From the NCBI RefSeq assembly GCF_009847015.1, contig NZ_WVEM01000003.1:62001-126000 (forward strand): DNA of 64,000 nt, in the 5' to 3' direction. The stretch is from Sunxiuqinia indica (lineage in GTDB: Bacteria > Bacteroidota > Bacteroidia > Bacteroidales > Prolixibacteraceae). Shown piece after piece: positions 43,843-53,171 of the stretch. Every line of letters begins with the position of its first letter. Position 1 is the stretch's first letter. The notes beneath the pieces are model-generated. The model ran no database searches. It was not told the origin of the DNA and saw only the letters and a program-made list of their open reading frames with translations. The position numbers and the translations under genes are program-made.

Positions 43843-46119
43843 TTAAAAGCGATAGCTCAAACTAAAATAAAAACTCCTTCCCGGAGAATAGATCGGTCGA
43901 CTTTCGGCATTGCGAACTGATCTTGATAAGTGTTCGTAATAGGCTTCATCAAATATATTTTGCAGCGAAGCAGCCACATTTAGGTTTTGCACAATCAGGT
44001 AGGAGGCTTTTATATCCAGCACGTTAAATGCTGGAGTTTTTGTTTCTCCATAGCTTTTCGCAATACGGTTTTGCTCAAAGGCATGCCGGAAATTGAGTTC
44101 TGTTCTCAGTTTTTTGTTGATGAACGAGCCAATTAATCGGTAGCGAAATTCCATGGGCGGTATTTCGGGCAAAGCTTCGTCGGAAGTGGTGTTTTGCCCA
44201 TGCGTGTATGCCAATTCTGCTACCTGCTGAATTTTCCTGTTGATAATCTGTTTCCAACTGGCTTCGAACCCCATGATTTTTGCTTTGTCGACATTAACGA
44301 ATTGTCTAACTCCGGGAGCCGTAGCCATTTTGGGTGACAAATCTTTTCTTATTTCCGAAGAAATATGATTATTGAGGAACGATGAAAATAAGTTCAGATT
44401 AAGATCTGTTGCATCACTTTTATAATTGAAAATCAGATCGGCCTGATTATTGGTTTCTGGCTTCAATTCAGGATTCCCAATCATTTCGTAAGGATCCAGT
44501 CCGATCGGGAAGTAGTTGATGTAGCGTTCGGCCAGGCTTCCACTTCGCTGTGCGCTTCCCAGCCAAAGACCAATGGAAAAGTTATCGGTGACTGTTCTTG
44601 TTCCTCCAATACTTAAGGCCGGACTGACAATGTCGGAACTCATGTCTGTGTAATTGGCAGCAAATCCGGCATCAGGATTTTGTGCTTCGGCATGATTCAG
44701 CTCCAGTCGCCCGGAAAACACTAAATGAAAGTTGTCTCCCTGACTATGATATTCTGCAAAAAGACCGTTTTTTCTTATTCGGGCATCCTGCCAGACATTG
44801 TCCGTCAATGTTTTTCCTGCCATTGGGCCCATCAGCATGTTGCGTTTGCGTGTTCCATCAGCATTTTCAATACGCATGTCGGTTCCGGCGTACAACCAAT
44901 CATCATCAAAATCGAAACGCAATTCGGTTCGGCCACCGGCATTGTTCGTTTTAGCAGAAGTGTTGGCATCAACCATCCGCGGATTGAGTTCTTTATCAGC
45001 ATTGTCCATCAAATGATCGACCTTGGTTGCATACATTGTTGTACTCCACGATGATAGTGCTCCACGATAAAAAACTGCTTTGTGCCCCAGATTGATCAGC
45101 CAGGTGTCGTCTTTTCGCAAATCCATGGGCAGGGCCGGAAAGTCAACATCTTTTCCATAGTTGTTTGACACCTGCAAACTCATGGTTTGTGTTGAGTTCA
45201 GCTTCAGTCCAATTTTTCCACCAATGTTTGAACGATAAAAATTAGCCGGTATTTTCACACCATCGCCATCGGTATAATCATTGCCTGTTGATAGCGAACC
45301 AAACAATTTGATGTCGGCATGTTTTGATGTAATGCCTAACAATGCTTCTGATCGGCTTATTTCTCCGTTGGTTTCGAAGCTTGTTCCCATGCGTCCGTTT
45401 AGGTTGGCTTTGTCGGTAAAACTTGGGTCGGCACTTTTAAAGTTGATGGTTCCGCCAAACGCGTTTCCGTAGCGCAAACTATATGGTCCTTTCATTACTT
45501 CGGCTTCAACAATCATATTTAAAGGCACTTGGCTCGACGCCGGATCCATGCGATTCGGACAGGCAGCTGTAGCGCATTGCGAACCGTCAATCACCAAATT
45601 GATTTGGTCGTATTTGAATCCGCGAAGCACTGGGTCAAAACCATAAGCACCGCTTTTCCGGATGCTGGATATTGAACTGAATTGTTCCAGTACTTGCCCA
45701 GCGTCGTGAGCCAGTTTGTCCTGAACCTGCAAGGTCATTTGCTCTTGTTCTCCGGCATTGGGATGTATGCTGATAAATGTTACCGGTTGTAGGTTGTGAC
45801 TTTTAGGTTGCAAAGCAAGCTGGTGTTTCTTGAGTGCCTGATCCAGTTCTTCGGCCGTGAATGATCGTTTTCCATATTGTAGATGCGATATGGTTAAGGT
45901 AATTGTTGGTTGAAAATTAATTGTTATATCGCCGGATTCAGATGAAATGCCTTGTTCATTGCCATAAAAAAAGTTGGCGTCCGGTATTGGTCTATTGGTT
46001 TCCTCGTCTATCAGTTTAAATTGGTGAGTTTGTGCCTCTAAATCAAGTGTGACTATCAAACTGCTCAATATGAATCCAATAAAGGTGATGAAACTTCCGA
46101 ATTGAAATTTTAATCTCAT
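43843..46119 (-). CDS. OprC-like TonB-dependent copper receptor
   Basis: The 758-residue outer-membrane receptor has a signal peptide, an N-terminal CarboxypepD-reg-like domain (about residues 31-108), a plug with IRKSGAYGFDPVLRGFKYDQ, INLVIDGS and GPYSLRYGNAFGGTINF, and a barrel ending RSFYFSLSYRF. C187-x3-M191 (CPNRM) and H369-x-M371 (HLM) reproduce the CxxxM...HxM copper site described for Pseudomonas OprC, with nearly the same spacing between the two halves. It should import copper in a TonB-dependent way. A small Cys-rich membrane protein gene lies just upstream on the same strand and is probably in its operon. Confidence 0.87.
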   Translation of the reverse strand: MRLKFQFGSFITFIGFILSSLIVTLDLEAQTHQFKLIDEETNRPIPDANFFYGNEQGISSESGDITINFQPTITLTISHLQYGKRSFTAEELDQALKKHQLALQPKSHNLQPVTFISIHPNAGEQEQMTLQVQDKLAHDAGQVLEQFSSISSIRKSGAYGFDPVLRGFKYDQINLVIDGSQCATAACPNRMDPASSQVPLNMIVEAEVMKGPYSLRYGNAFGGTINFKSADPSFTDKANLNGRMGTSFETNGEISRSEALLGITSKHADIKLFGSLSTGNDYTDGDGVKIPANFYRSNIGGKIGLKLNSTQTMSLQVSNNYGKDVDFPALPMDLRKDDTWLINLGHKAVFYRGALSSWSTTMYATKVDHLMDNADKELNPRMVDANTSAKTNNAGGRTELRFDFDDDWLYAGTDMRIENADGTRKRNMLMGPMAGKTLTDNVWQDARIRKNGLFAEYHSQGDNFHLVFSGRLELNHAEAQNPDAGFAANYTDMSSDIVSPALSIGGTRTVTDNFSIGLWLGSAQRSGSLAERYINYFPIGLDPYEMIGNPELKPETNNQADLIFNYKSDATDLNLNLFSSFLNNHISSEIRKDLSPKMATAPGVRQFVNVDKAKIMGFEASWKQIINRKIQQVAELAYTHGQNTTSDEALPEIPPMEFRYRLIGSFINKKLRTELNFRHAFEQNRIAKSYGETKTPAFNVLDIKASYLIVQNLNVAASLQNIFDEAYYEHLSRSVRNAESRPIYSPGRSFYFSLSYRF

Positions 46120-46197
46120 TATTCATGATGTTAATAAGTTAGAATTATTTTTAGTGCTGATTAGCAACTAAAGAAAAGTGATGGATGAATAAAAAAC

Positions 46198-46578
46198 TTA
46201 GGATTTTGGAGGATGGAAAATACGACAACTAGTTAATAAGTTGTAGTTGTCTTGGTTCATTGAAATCAGTTGTCTGCTATCTTGTTGCGGAATTGAAGGG
46301 AGTTCATTTTTTGTGGAGAAAAACTGGATTTCACTTTTCCGATTTGATGATTCCGGAAGCTCCTGTTTTTGCTCTTCTTGTTCGTTCAATCTCTTCTCAA
46401 GCTGGCAACAACCTCGGCAGGTCGAGTCCGGTATATCTTTTTCAATACAAAGAAACTCAGCAATGTAGTCTTGACTGATTTTGAAGGAGATGAGGATAGC
46501 CAAATCTGTAAAAAGATGGAGAGCTATCGTCATGACCAAACTGAGTGCTATTATTTGTCTGGTTAAGCTATTTCGCAT
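46198..46578 (-). CDS. Small membrane-anchored protein with CxGxC-like cysteines
   Basis: The 126-residue protein has one N-terminal hydrophobic segment (QIIALSLVMTIALHLFTDLA, ILISF) followed by LCIEKDIPDSTCRGCCQLEK, a Gln/Glu-rich linker and a polar tail. The pattern F-C-x-(K/R)-x-C-xG-xC-LKK is seen in unnamed Bacteroidota proteins located next to metal receptors. It is 78 bases upstream of the OprC-like gene on the same strand. It could bind copper in the periplasm through its Cys cluster; this is inference, and no function is established to my knowledge. Confidence 0.6.
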   Translation of the reverse strand: MRNSLTRQIIALSLVMTIALHLFTDLAILISFKISQDYIAEFLCIEKDIPDSTCRGCCQLEKRLNEQEEQKQELPESSNRKSEIQFFSTKNELPSIPQQDSRQLISMNQDNYNLLTSCRIFHPPKS

Positions 46579-46733
46579 TGCCTGATTTTACTCAAGTTAG
46601 ATCTGTGAGTATCTATCAATTCAAATGACAAAATAGGGTGTGAATTGTTCAGGATGTATGATAAATTGAGCAGAATGAATAATTAGGAGTTGATAATTGT
46701 TCGATTAAAAACGGAACATTATTCGAAGAGTAC

Positions 46734-47141
46734 TTAAAGAGCTCCTTTTAGTTTTTTATCGATCCACTCCTCCGCACTTTCCAGGTTTAGAAAAGTTTTC
46801 ATCTTATAATCAAACATGCTCATTATTTCGCATACCAGATATCCTAAACTAAATAACACGGGGGAGCATACCAATGCCATTTTGCAGTCTTTTAAATCAT
46901 CTTTTAACGATTTCATGTGTTCAACAAGGCTCATGAATTCGTTATATGCTGGATGATAATCGACGTTTCGAAGGTCTGCGATTAAGGTGGTATTTTTTGA
47001 AAAAAAACGATGGTTAACCAATGTGTCCATCATTTGTATACACTCATTGTAGTTAACCTCTCCGTTAGCGATGATAAAAAATACCATTTTATCATCGGAA
47101 AAATAATAATTGAAGCCGTTTTCTTCAAGTTGTTCCTTCAT
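46734..47141 (-). CDS. STAS/SpoIIAA-like protein
   Basis: Start placed at MKEQLEENGFNYYFSDDKMV (135 residues); an in-frame ATG 10 codons earlier (47171) is possible. The alternating pattern FFIIANGEVNYNECIQMMDT, TLIADLRNVDYHPAYNEFMS, CKMALVCSPVLFSLGYLVCE, KTFLNLESAEEWI fits the SpoIIAA-like STAS fold: a strand, an Asp-containing loop, and a C-terminal SAEEWI helix typical of this group in Bacteroidota. Role unknown; such proteins often bind lipids or regulate partners. It is monocistronic and divergent from the DUF4268 gene. Confidence 0.6.
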   Translation of the reverse strand: MKEQLEENGFNYYFSDDKMVFFIIANGEVNYNECIQMMDTLVNHRFFSKNTTLIADLRNVDYHPAYNEFMSLVEHMKSLKDDLKDCKMALVCSPVLFSLGYLVCEIMSMFDYKMKTFLNLESAEEWIDKKLKGAL

Positions 47142-47257
47142 TCCAATAAATATCTTAAGCAAGCGGTGCAATGTTAATTAAAAAGATTGAGTTTTTTTAT
47201 AACAGTGTAATATGCTTTTCATTCATGCATTGTATTTTTGAGGTTCATTTTTAAACG

Positions 47258-47719
47258 ATGTACACACAAGAACAAGCGAAACAATTACGAAAGCAATTCT
47301 GGACCCTTTTTGGCAAGCGTTGTAAGGCGGTTCCTGAACTGCAGGAGAAAAAGAAGAAGTGGGTTTTGTACGACACGAAGATCTCTGGATTAGATCTCAA
47401 ATTTGACGTCAACCGTCAATCGGCCAGCGTAATGATTGAATTGAATCACCGAAATGAGAACAAACGATTGGATTTGTATGAAAAACTTCAAAAGTATCGC
47501 CCACTATTGGAGGACGGATTTGAAAATGGCTTGGAGTGGGATTTCCTGTATGTAAGAGAAAGTGGGGAGGAAGTTTGTCGTATCTACATTGAAATGGAAG
47601 GTGTTGATATTCATCGACAAAAGCAATGGCCCGACATTTTCAACTTTTTTATTGAAAATATGCTCAAGCTTGAAAGCAACTTTATGGATATTCGGGATGT
47701 GCTGAAAGAGGAACTTTAG
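47258..47719 (+). CDS. DUF4268 domain-containing protein
   Basis: The 153-residue soluble protein consists of one DUF4268 domain (QLRKQFWTLFGKRCKAVPEL, KWVLYDTKISGLDLKFDV, SASVMIELNHRNENKRLDLY, EWDFLYVRESGEEVCRIYI). The domain recalls restriction-endonuclease-like folds found in longer nuclease-related proteins, but the stand-alone form is widespread in Bacteroidota and its function is unknown. A TATTTTTG box at 47233-47240, 17 bases before the start, can serve as its -7 element. Confidence 0.85.
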   Translation: MYTQEQAKQLRKQFWTLFGKRCKAVPELQEKKKKWVLYDTKISGLDLKFDVNRQSASVMIELNHRNENKRLDLYEKLQKYRPLLEDGFENGLEWDFLYVRESGEEVCRIYIEMEGVDIHRQKQWPDIFNFFIENMLKLESNFMDIRDVLKEEL

Positions 47720-47775
47720 CCTCGGTAAAAGAATAGGGTACTTTAAATTATTTCTATAATTTTACATTCAAATAT

Positions 47776-48366
47776 TTGAATGTGGATTTTGCAACTCAGA
47801 AAAATAAGAACATAGCCTCACAACTCCGTCGTGGTGATGTGAGAGCATTTGATGAGCTTTATGGGTTGTATAGTCAGCGGTTATATGGCTTTGCATTCTC
47901 GATGTTGAAAAACAAGGAAGATGCCAAGGAAGTGGTACAAGAAACATTTCTCAGACTTTGGAATAAAAAACAAGAGCTCAATACCTCACATTCATTAAAG
48001 GCATTTCTGTTTTCAATTGCTTACAATATTACTGTTGATCTATTCCGAGAGCGCACCAAAGACGCTGACTTCTTAAGTCAGTTGAAGAATCATCTTAGTC
48101 AAGAATCAAATAAAACAGATGAACTGCTGATATTTAACGAGCTGAACGATCGTTTATCCAACCTTATTGCAGAACTCCCGGAGCAACGAAAAAAGATTTA
48201 CCTGATGAGTCGTGAAGAGGGATTAGGACACAAGGAAATTGCTGAAAAGATGGGAATTGCTGTCAAAACTGTTGAAAACCAAATCAACCTTACCTTAAAA
48301 CACATTCGTAAAAACATCGATTCGAATAGCTTCCTGTTTTTTCTTTTTGTTTGTTTATTTTGTTGA
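47776..48366 (+). CDS. ECF sigma-70 factor (third PUL), TTG start
   Basis: The 196-residue protein has region 2 (FDELYGLYSQRLYGFAFSML, KNKEDAKEVVQETFLRLWNK) and region 4 (LMSREEGLGHKEIAEKMGIA, VKTVENQINLTLKHIRKNI). A TTG at 47776 begins NVDFATQKNK and a GTG lies two codons on. The first in-frame ATG is about 35 codons later, inside region 2, so a non-ATG start is required. Weak initiation could keep sigma levels low. It should control the SusC-led PUL that follows. Confidence 0.92.
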   Translation: MNVDFATQKNKNIASQLRRGDVRAFDELYGLYSQRLYGFAFSMLKNKEDAKEVVQETFLRLWNKKQELNTSHSLKAFLFSIAYNITVDLFRERTKDADFLSQLKNHLSQESNKTDELLIFNELNDRLSNLIAELPEQRKKIYLMSREEGLGHKEIAEKMGIAVKTVENQINLTLKHIRKNIDSNSFLFFLFVCLFC

Positions 48367-48505
48367 AAGCCAGACGCTTGGTCTGAATAAATAAAATTTG
48401 TTTATTTTTCTTTGGGGGGTACTGGCCCTTTTTCCGTATTACCTTTTGTAGATTGAAATCGAAATCAATGCAAAAAAACAGAATTGCATTGCTGAACGGA
48501 AAAAA

Positions 48506-49558
48506 ATGGAACAAAAAAAGGAAATAATAGATTTAATAAGGAAGTATCTTGAAAACAAGTGCGATGAAAGAGAGCTGACTAAATTGGTCGAACTTTTTCA
48601 AGAAGGCGAATACCAACAGAATATTGAGCGGCTTTTGTTTGAATATTGGCAAAGAACACCTTCTTTTCAACATACGATACCCAAGTCAGAGCTTGACGAG
48701 ATGCTAAACTCAATTCATCATCAAATTAACTTGCAGTCGAAGGAGAAGGGCGGGGTGATTCGGAAATTAGCAAACTATGCGGTTCGAGTTGCTGCCATTT
48801 TATTTATCCCACTTCTTATCGGATCTGTTTGGATGATGAGTCAAAATAGTGCTTACAATAATTCCGATGAGATGATTACGCTGGAAACACCATATGGGTC
48901 GAAGTTAAAGACGACATTGCCTGATGGTACTGAGGTGTGGCAAAATGCAGGAACGATATTGAAATATCCTGCACGTTTCACCAAAAGAAATCGAAAAGTA
49001 GAACTAATTGGAGAAGCCTATTTTCATGTTTCTTCCGACAAGGGAAATCCTTTTTATGTTGAAACAACTGATGGCACTGTTAAAGTTACCGGGACTCGTT
49101 TTAATGTTTCCGCTTTTCCTGATGATGATTTTTATTCGGTTGTTTTGGAAGAAGGTAAGGTTGCTTTTCAACCGGAAGATTCAAAACCACTCATGCATTT
49201 AGCTCCCAAAGAGAAAATAACCGTAAACAGAGTTGCAGGAACCATCCAAAAGCAAAAAACGGATGTCGAAAAATCAATCTCCTGGATTGACGGTAAACTG
49301 ATATTTCGCAATGATCCACTTGGTGTGGTTGTAAAGCGCCTGGAAAGATGGTATAATGCTGATATTGTTTTGAATGATCCTGATGGTTTGCTGTCCAAAC
49401 ATCAGTTAACGATTACCCTTCAAAATGAAACATTGCGGCAGGTGCTCGACTATATCACTGAAGCTACTAACCTAAGTCTTGAGGTAGAAGATTCAGCCTT
49501 AAATGCAAATTCAACATTGATAAAAACAAAATATATTGTCTCAAAAAAGTATAACTAA
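48506..49558 (+). CDS. FecR-family anti-sigma factor (third PUL)
   Basis: The 350-residue protein has a cytoplasmic anti-sigma part, a membrane segment (about residues 93-110: VAAILFIPLLIGSVWMM), a FecR domain (LETPYGSKLKTTLPDGTEVW, RKVELIGEAYFHVSSDKGNP, VTGTRFNVSAFPD) and DUF4974 (WYNADIVLNDPDGLLSKHQL, EATNLSLEVED). It lies 139 bases after the sigma gene, whose activity it should hold in check until the SusC STN domain signals. Confidence 0.95.
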   Translation: MEQKKEIIDLIRKYLENKCDERELTKLVELFQEGEYQQNIERLLFEYWQRTPSFQHTIPKSELDEMLNSIHHQINLQSKEKGGVIRKLANYAVRVAAILFIPLLIGSVWMMSQNSAYNNSDEMITLETPYGSKLKTTLPDGTEVWQNAGTILKYPARFTKRNRKVELIGEAYFHVSSDKGNPFYVETTDGTVKVTGTRFNVSAFPDDDFYSVVLEEGKVAFQPEDSKPLMHLAPKEKITVNRVAGTIQKQKTDVEKSISWIDGKLIFRNDPLGVVVKRLERWYNADIVLNDPDGLLSKHQLTITLQNETLRQVLDYITEATNLSLEVEDSALNANSTLIKTKYIVSKKYN

Positions 49559-49582
49559 AAACAAAATACCAATGTAACACAA

Positions 49583-49668
49583 ATAAAAAAGGGAAGATGC
49601 GGCTACATCTCCCCTTTAGGGTTCTCTTGAATAAACAATCTTCTAGTTAAAAATTGTAAAACTCAAAC
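49583..49668 (-). ncRNA. Predicted antisense RNA over the susC leader (third PUL)
   Basis: Read on the minus strand, TAATTTTA (complement of 49674-49681) overlaps the susC ATG and differs from TAnnTTTG only in the last base. A 5-bp ACAAT/ATTGT hairpin follows, then the stem AAAGGGGAGATG, loop of 6, CATCTTCCCTTT (complement of 49588-49617) with one G.U pair and a T6 tract running into AT-rich DNA. On the sense strand the same stem has an A.C mismatch. The predicted RNA is about 85 nt. The promoter match is weaker than at the second PUL; existence rests mainly on the threefold recurrence. Confidence 0.42.
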
Positions 49669-49680
49669 CATTGTAAAATT

Positions 49681-52600
49681 ATGGAAAAAAAATGTAAAAG
49701 GTTTGATCCGGGTTTATTTTATCCCGAGATCATTAAAATCGTAAGGCTTATGAAACTCACAGCTCTTTTTGTTATCCTTTTGGTAAGCCAGGCGCTAGCG
49801 ATTAACTCCTATTCGCAAAATACGCGTCTGAGTCTGGATATGAGAAATACCACCGTCAGGGAAGCATTAATAGAAATTGAACGAAGTACAGATTTCTTTT
49901 TCTTATATAGTAATGAGTTGATTGATGTCGATCGTAAGATTGATGTGGTATTAACCAATAAAAGAATTGATGAAATATTGGATGCCGTTTTTCAGGAAAC
50001 CAATATCAGGTATTCAATTAAAGATAGACAAATTATTTTAAAACCTGAGAGTGCGAGCGGCTCAAATGATATACGTTTATCGCAGCAAGCGGTTGATGTT
50101 AGTGGAGTCGTGACTGATCCAACAGGCTTTCCATTGCCCGGTGTTACCGTGCTTCAAAAAGGAACAACCACCGGAACGATAACTGATGGCAATGGTAACT
50201 ATTCTATTTCGGAGGTTCCAGCAAATGCCACCTTGGTTTTCTCATTTATAGGAATGCAAAGCCAGGAAGTAGCCTTGAGCGGACGTAGCAAAGTTGATGT
50301 TGTCCTGCAAGACGAAACCATTGGTATTGACGAGGTTGTTGCTATTGGTTATGGCACCGTCAAAAAGTCGAATTTGACCAGTTCCGTTTCTAAAATTACA
50401 AACGAAGCTTTGGAAAGTAGACCTGTTTCAAACGTCAGTGAAGCATTTCAAGGTCAATTGGCAGGTGTTAATGCACAAGCGACCAGTGGTGGTATTCCGG
50501 GGCAGGACCTCACCATCAGAATCCGTGGTGTAAACACCATCAACGGAAGTAGTAGTCCTCTTTATATTATTGATGGCGTTCCTCGCGATGATATGAATGG
50601 TGTAAACCCGTCAGACATTGCAACGATCCAGGTATTGAAGGATGCATCAGCAACTTCAATCTACGGTTCGCGCGGCGCCAACGGGGTTATCCTTATCGAA
50701 ACCAAAACCGGATCCGGTAAGCCGACCCTTACCTTCGACGCTTACTACGGTTTTCAAACTGCGGAAAAGAAGCTTGATTTGATGAACGGCCCGGAATGGG
50801 TTGCTTACCAGATGTATTTGAGAAATGCTCAGTATATTCGAGCCGGAGGTTCTATGGATGATCCGATGTCTTCCAGACCCTCTTCCTTCCAAATACCGGA
50901 CTTCTGGAATACGACAACCGATTTTACCGATTGGCAAAGCGAAGTACTGCGGACAGCTCCAATTCAAAATTATGAAGCTTCTGCTTCTGCAAGCGGGGAT
51001 ATGGGAAGCATTTTCATGTCACTCGGGTATATGAATCAGGAAGGGATAATAAAGTACACTGATTTCGACCGCTACAATATCCGCTTGAATGGAGCTTTAA
51101 ATATCAGCGAAACGTTTAAAGTAGGAACTAACATTTCGTTTTCGGACTCAAAGCAAAGATTGGGTAGTGCCAATCTGGGAGATCGTCAAGGAAAGGATTC
51201 ACCGACTCACCATGCGCTGATGATGTCTCCCCTGGTGTCACCTGGAATGACTGTAAGGAAGGCCGAAAATAATTTCACAGGAGTACCCGTATCTACGGAA
51301 ACCTCTGATGACTGGGGAGCTACCTGGATTGACCCACTGGCTCAGCTGGAAAAAACCACTGACGATACAAAAACGACACGTATCCAAGCTTCGTTGTGGG
51401 GTGAGTGGAAAATAATCCCCTCGCTGACTTATAAGATGCAGTATAGCAGAAGCTATGACGGAGAAACTTACGAATACTTCCAACCGGCATCAGTGAACAG
51501 AAGTGGATACCTGTCAACCGGCAACAGCTATTCGTCGCGTACCGATGACAAGGTGTTCCAGAATACACTGACTTTTGACAAGCAGTTTGGAAAGCACCAG
51601 TTAAATATACTGGCAGGACAGAGTTCAGAAAAGCAGGAATATTATATTGCCAACCTCGAGGCTTCGGGATGGCCTTATGAAGATGTTACCACATTAAACC
51701 AGGCTTCTACTCCGGTAACAGCATCCACACTAAGAACAACCTATACCAATGCTTCTTTCTTTGGACGTGTGAGCTACAATTACATGGAAAAATACCTGTT
51801 TACCGCAAGTATACGCCGTGACGGATCGTCTCGTTTTGGTACCGAATCCAAGTGGGGTACATTCCCGTCCTTCTCTGCCGGTTGGAAACTCAATGAAGAG
51901 AGTTTCATGGAAGACGTCGCGTGGATTGATTTATTGAAACTTCGTGCTTCGTACGGAACATCGGGTAACGACCGGATTGGTGATTATGCGTATCTGTCGC
52001 AGCTAGGCACCTACTATTCAGCTTATGGTGAAACCAAGCAATTGGGTGCTGCCGCTTCGAACATCGCAAATCCGGAGTTGAAGTGGGAGGAGACTAAGTC
52101 AACCAATATTGGGTTCGACCTGTATGCGTTCAATAACCGTGTGCAGTTTAACTTTGATTACTATCGAAACATCACAACGAACCTGCTGTTCGATGTTCCA
52201 ATCCCCTACACCACTGGTTTTCCCTCAACCCTTACCAATATTGGTAAAATCCGTAATTCCGGTTGGGAAGTTGATGTTACGTCGCATAATATTGCCGGAA
52301 GATTTAAATGGGATACGAATCTGAATTTGTCACACAACAGCAACGAGGTGCTAGAGATGGGTGAGAATACCACCCAGATCATTTCGTCGATCAACGGTGG
52401 ACAGTTTATTACAAAGGTTGGTGGTCAGGTTTCACAATTCTATGTTTTGCCAACCGATGGATTTTTGTCGCCTAGTGACTTTGATGCAAACGGAAACGCT
52501 CTGGTGCCAATCTTGCCAGGTGAAGAAGATGGAAACTATAAATATGTGGATACCAGTGGGGATGGTGACATCAATGCAGAAGATATGATCCCATATGGAA

Positions 52601-53148
52601 GCAATTTGCCTGATTTGACATGGGGTTTAACCAACCGGTTTAGTTACAAAAATTTTGAATTGAGTGTATTGCTGCAGGGACAAACAGGTGGCGAGATCTA
52701 TTTCCTGGGTGCCCGTCATATTGATGCCGGATTCTTCGGACGCACCTCGTACGCCCGTTGGGTCAGAACCTACAAACCGGAATATTTGCAACCTGCAATT
52801 CCGACAGAATATGCTGAGGCTCATGGTGTAGATATGTCGTGGGATGGCAAAACGCAGAATTTCTTTAACTGGGCCGATGATACAAACTCACGGGTTTACA
52901 GCGCGACTTATGTCAGAATCAAGAATATCACGCTAAGCTACAATATGCCCGTGAAGCTCCTTAAAACGCTAAAAATACATGGATTGAAGATATACGGTTC
53001 TGTCGATAATGTCTATACTTTCAGCGATTACCCAGGCTACACGCCAGAGACCAGTAGCTATGGTAACGGAACGACACAGCTTGGCGTTGATTACAGCACC
53101 TATCCGCTTAGTCGTCGATATACTTTAGGTGTTAATTTACAATTCTAA
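49681..53148 (+). CDS. SusC/RagA-family TonB-dependent transporter with STN domain (third PUL)
   Basis: The 1155-residue protein has a basic extension (MEKKCKRFDPGLFYPEIIKI), an internal signal (MKLTALFVILLVSQALA), an STN domain (about residues 52-122), a CarboxypepD-reg-like domain (VSGVVTDPTGFPLPGVTVLQ), a plug (IYGSRGANGVILIETKTG) and a barrel ending LGVNLQF. The STN domain implies trans-envelope signalling to FecR. Its leader carries a hairpin like those before the other two susC genes. It should import oligosaccharides released by the downstream GH92/GH2/GH43/GH89 enzymes. Confidence 0.96.
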   Translation: MEKKCKRFDPGLFYPEIIKIVRLMKLTALFVILLVSQALAINSYSQNTRLSLDMRNTTVREALIEIERSTDFFFLYSNELIDVDRKIDVVLTNKRIDEILDAVFQETNIRYSIKDRQIILKPESASGSNDIRLSQQAVDVSGVVTDPTGFPLPGVTVLQKGTTTGTITDGNGNYSISEVPANATLVFSFIGMQSQEVALSGRSKVDVVLQDETIGIDEVVAIGYGTVKKSNLTSSVSKITNEALESRPVSNVSEAFQGQLAGVNAQATSGGIPGQDLTIRIRGVNTINGSSSPLYIIDGVPRDDMNGVNPSDIATIQVLKDASATSIYGSRGANGVILIETKTGSGKPTLTFDAYYGFQTAEKKLDLMNGPEWVAYQMYLRNAQYIRAGGSMDDPMSSRPSSFQIPDFWNTTTDFTDWQSEVLRTAPIQNYEASASASGDMGSIFMSLGYMNQEGIIKYTDFDRYNIRLNGALNISETFKVGTNISFSDSKQRLGSANLGDRQGKDSPTHHALMMSPLVSPGMTVRKAENNFTGVPVSTETSDDWGATWIDPLAQLEKTTDDTKTTRIQASLWGEWKIIPSLTYKMQYSRSYDGETYEYFQPASVNRSGYLSTGNSYSSRTDDKVFQNTLTFDKQFGKHQLNILAGQSSEKQEYYIANLEASGWPYEDVTTLNQASTPVTASTLRTTYTNASFFGRVSYNYMEKYLFTASIRRDGSSRFGTESKWGTFPSFSAGWKLNEESFMEDVAWIDLLKLRASYGTSGNDRIGDYAYLSQLGTYYSAYGETKQLGAAASNIANPELKWEETKSTNIGFDLYAFNNRVQFNFDYYRNITTNLLFDVPIPYTTGFPSTLTNIGKIRNSGWEVDVTSHNIAGRFKWDTNLNLSHNSNEVLEMGENTTQIISSINGGQFITKVGGQVSQFYVLPTDGFLSPSDFDANGNALVPILPGEEDGNYKYVDTSGDGDINAEDMIPYGSNLPDLTWGLTNRFSYKNFELSVLLQGQTGGEIYFLGARHIDAGFFGRTSYARWVRTYKPEYLQPAIPTEYAEAHGVDMSWDGKTQNFFNWADDTNSRVYSATYVRIKNITLSYNMPVKLLKTLKIHGLKIYGSVDNVYTFSDYPGYTPETSSYGNGTTQLGVDYSTYPLSRRYTLGVNLQF

Positions 53149-53171
53149 CAAACCCTTAATTAGATTCAAAG

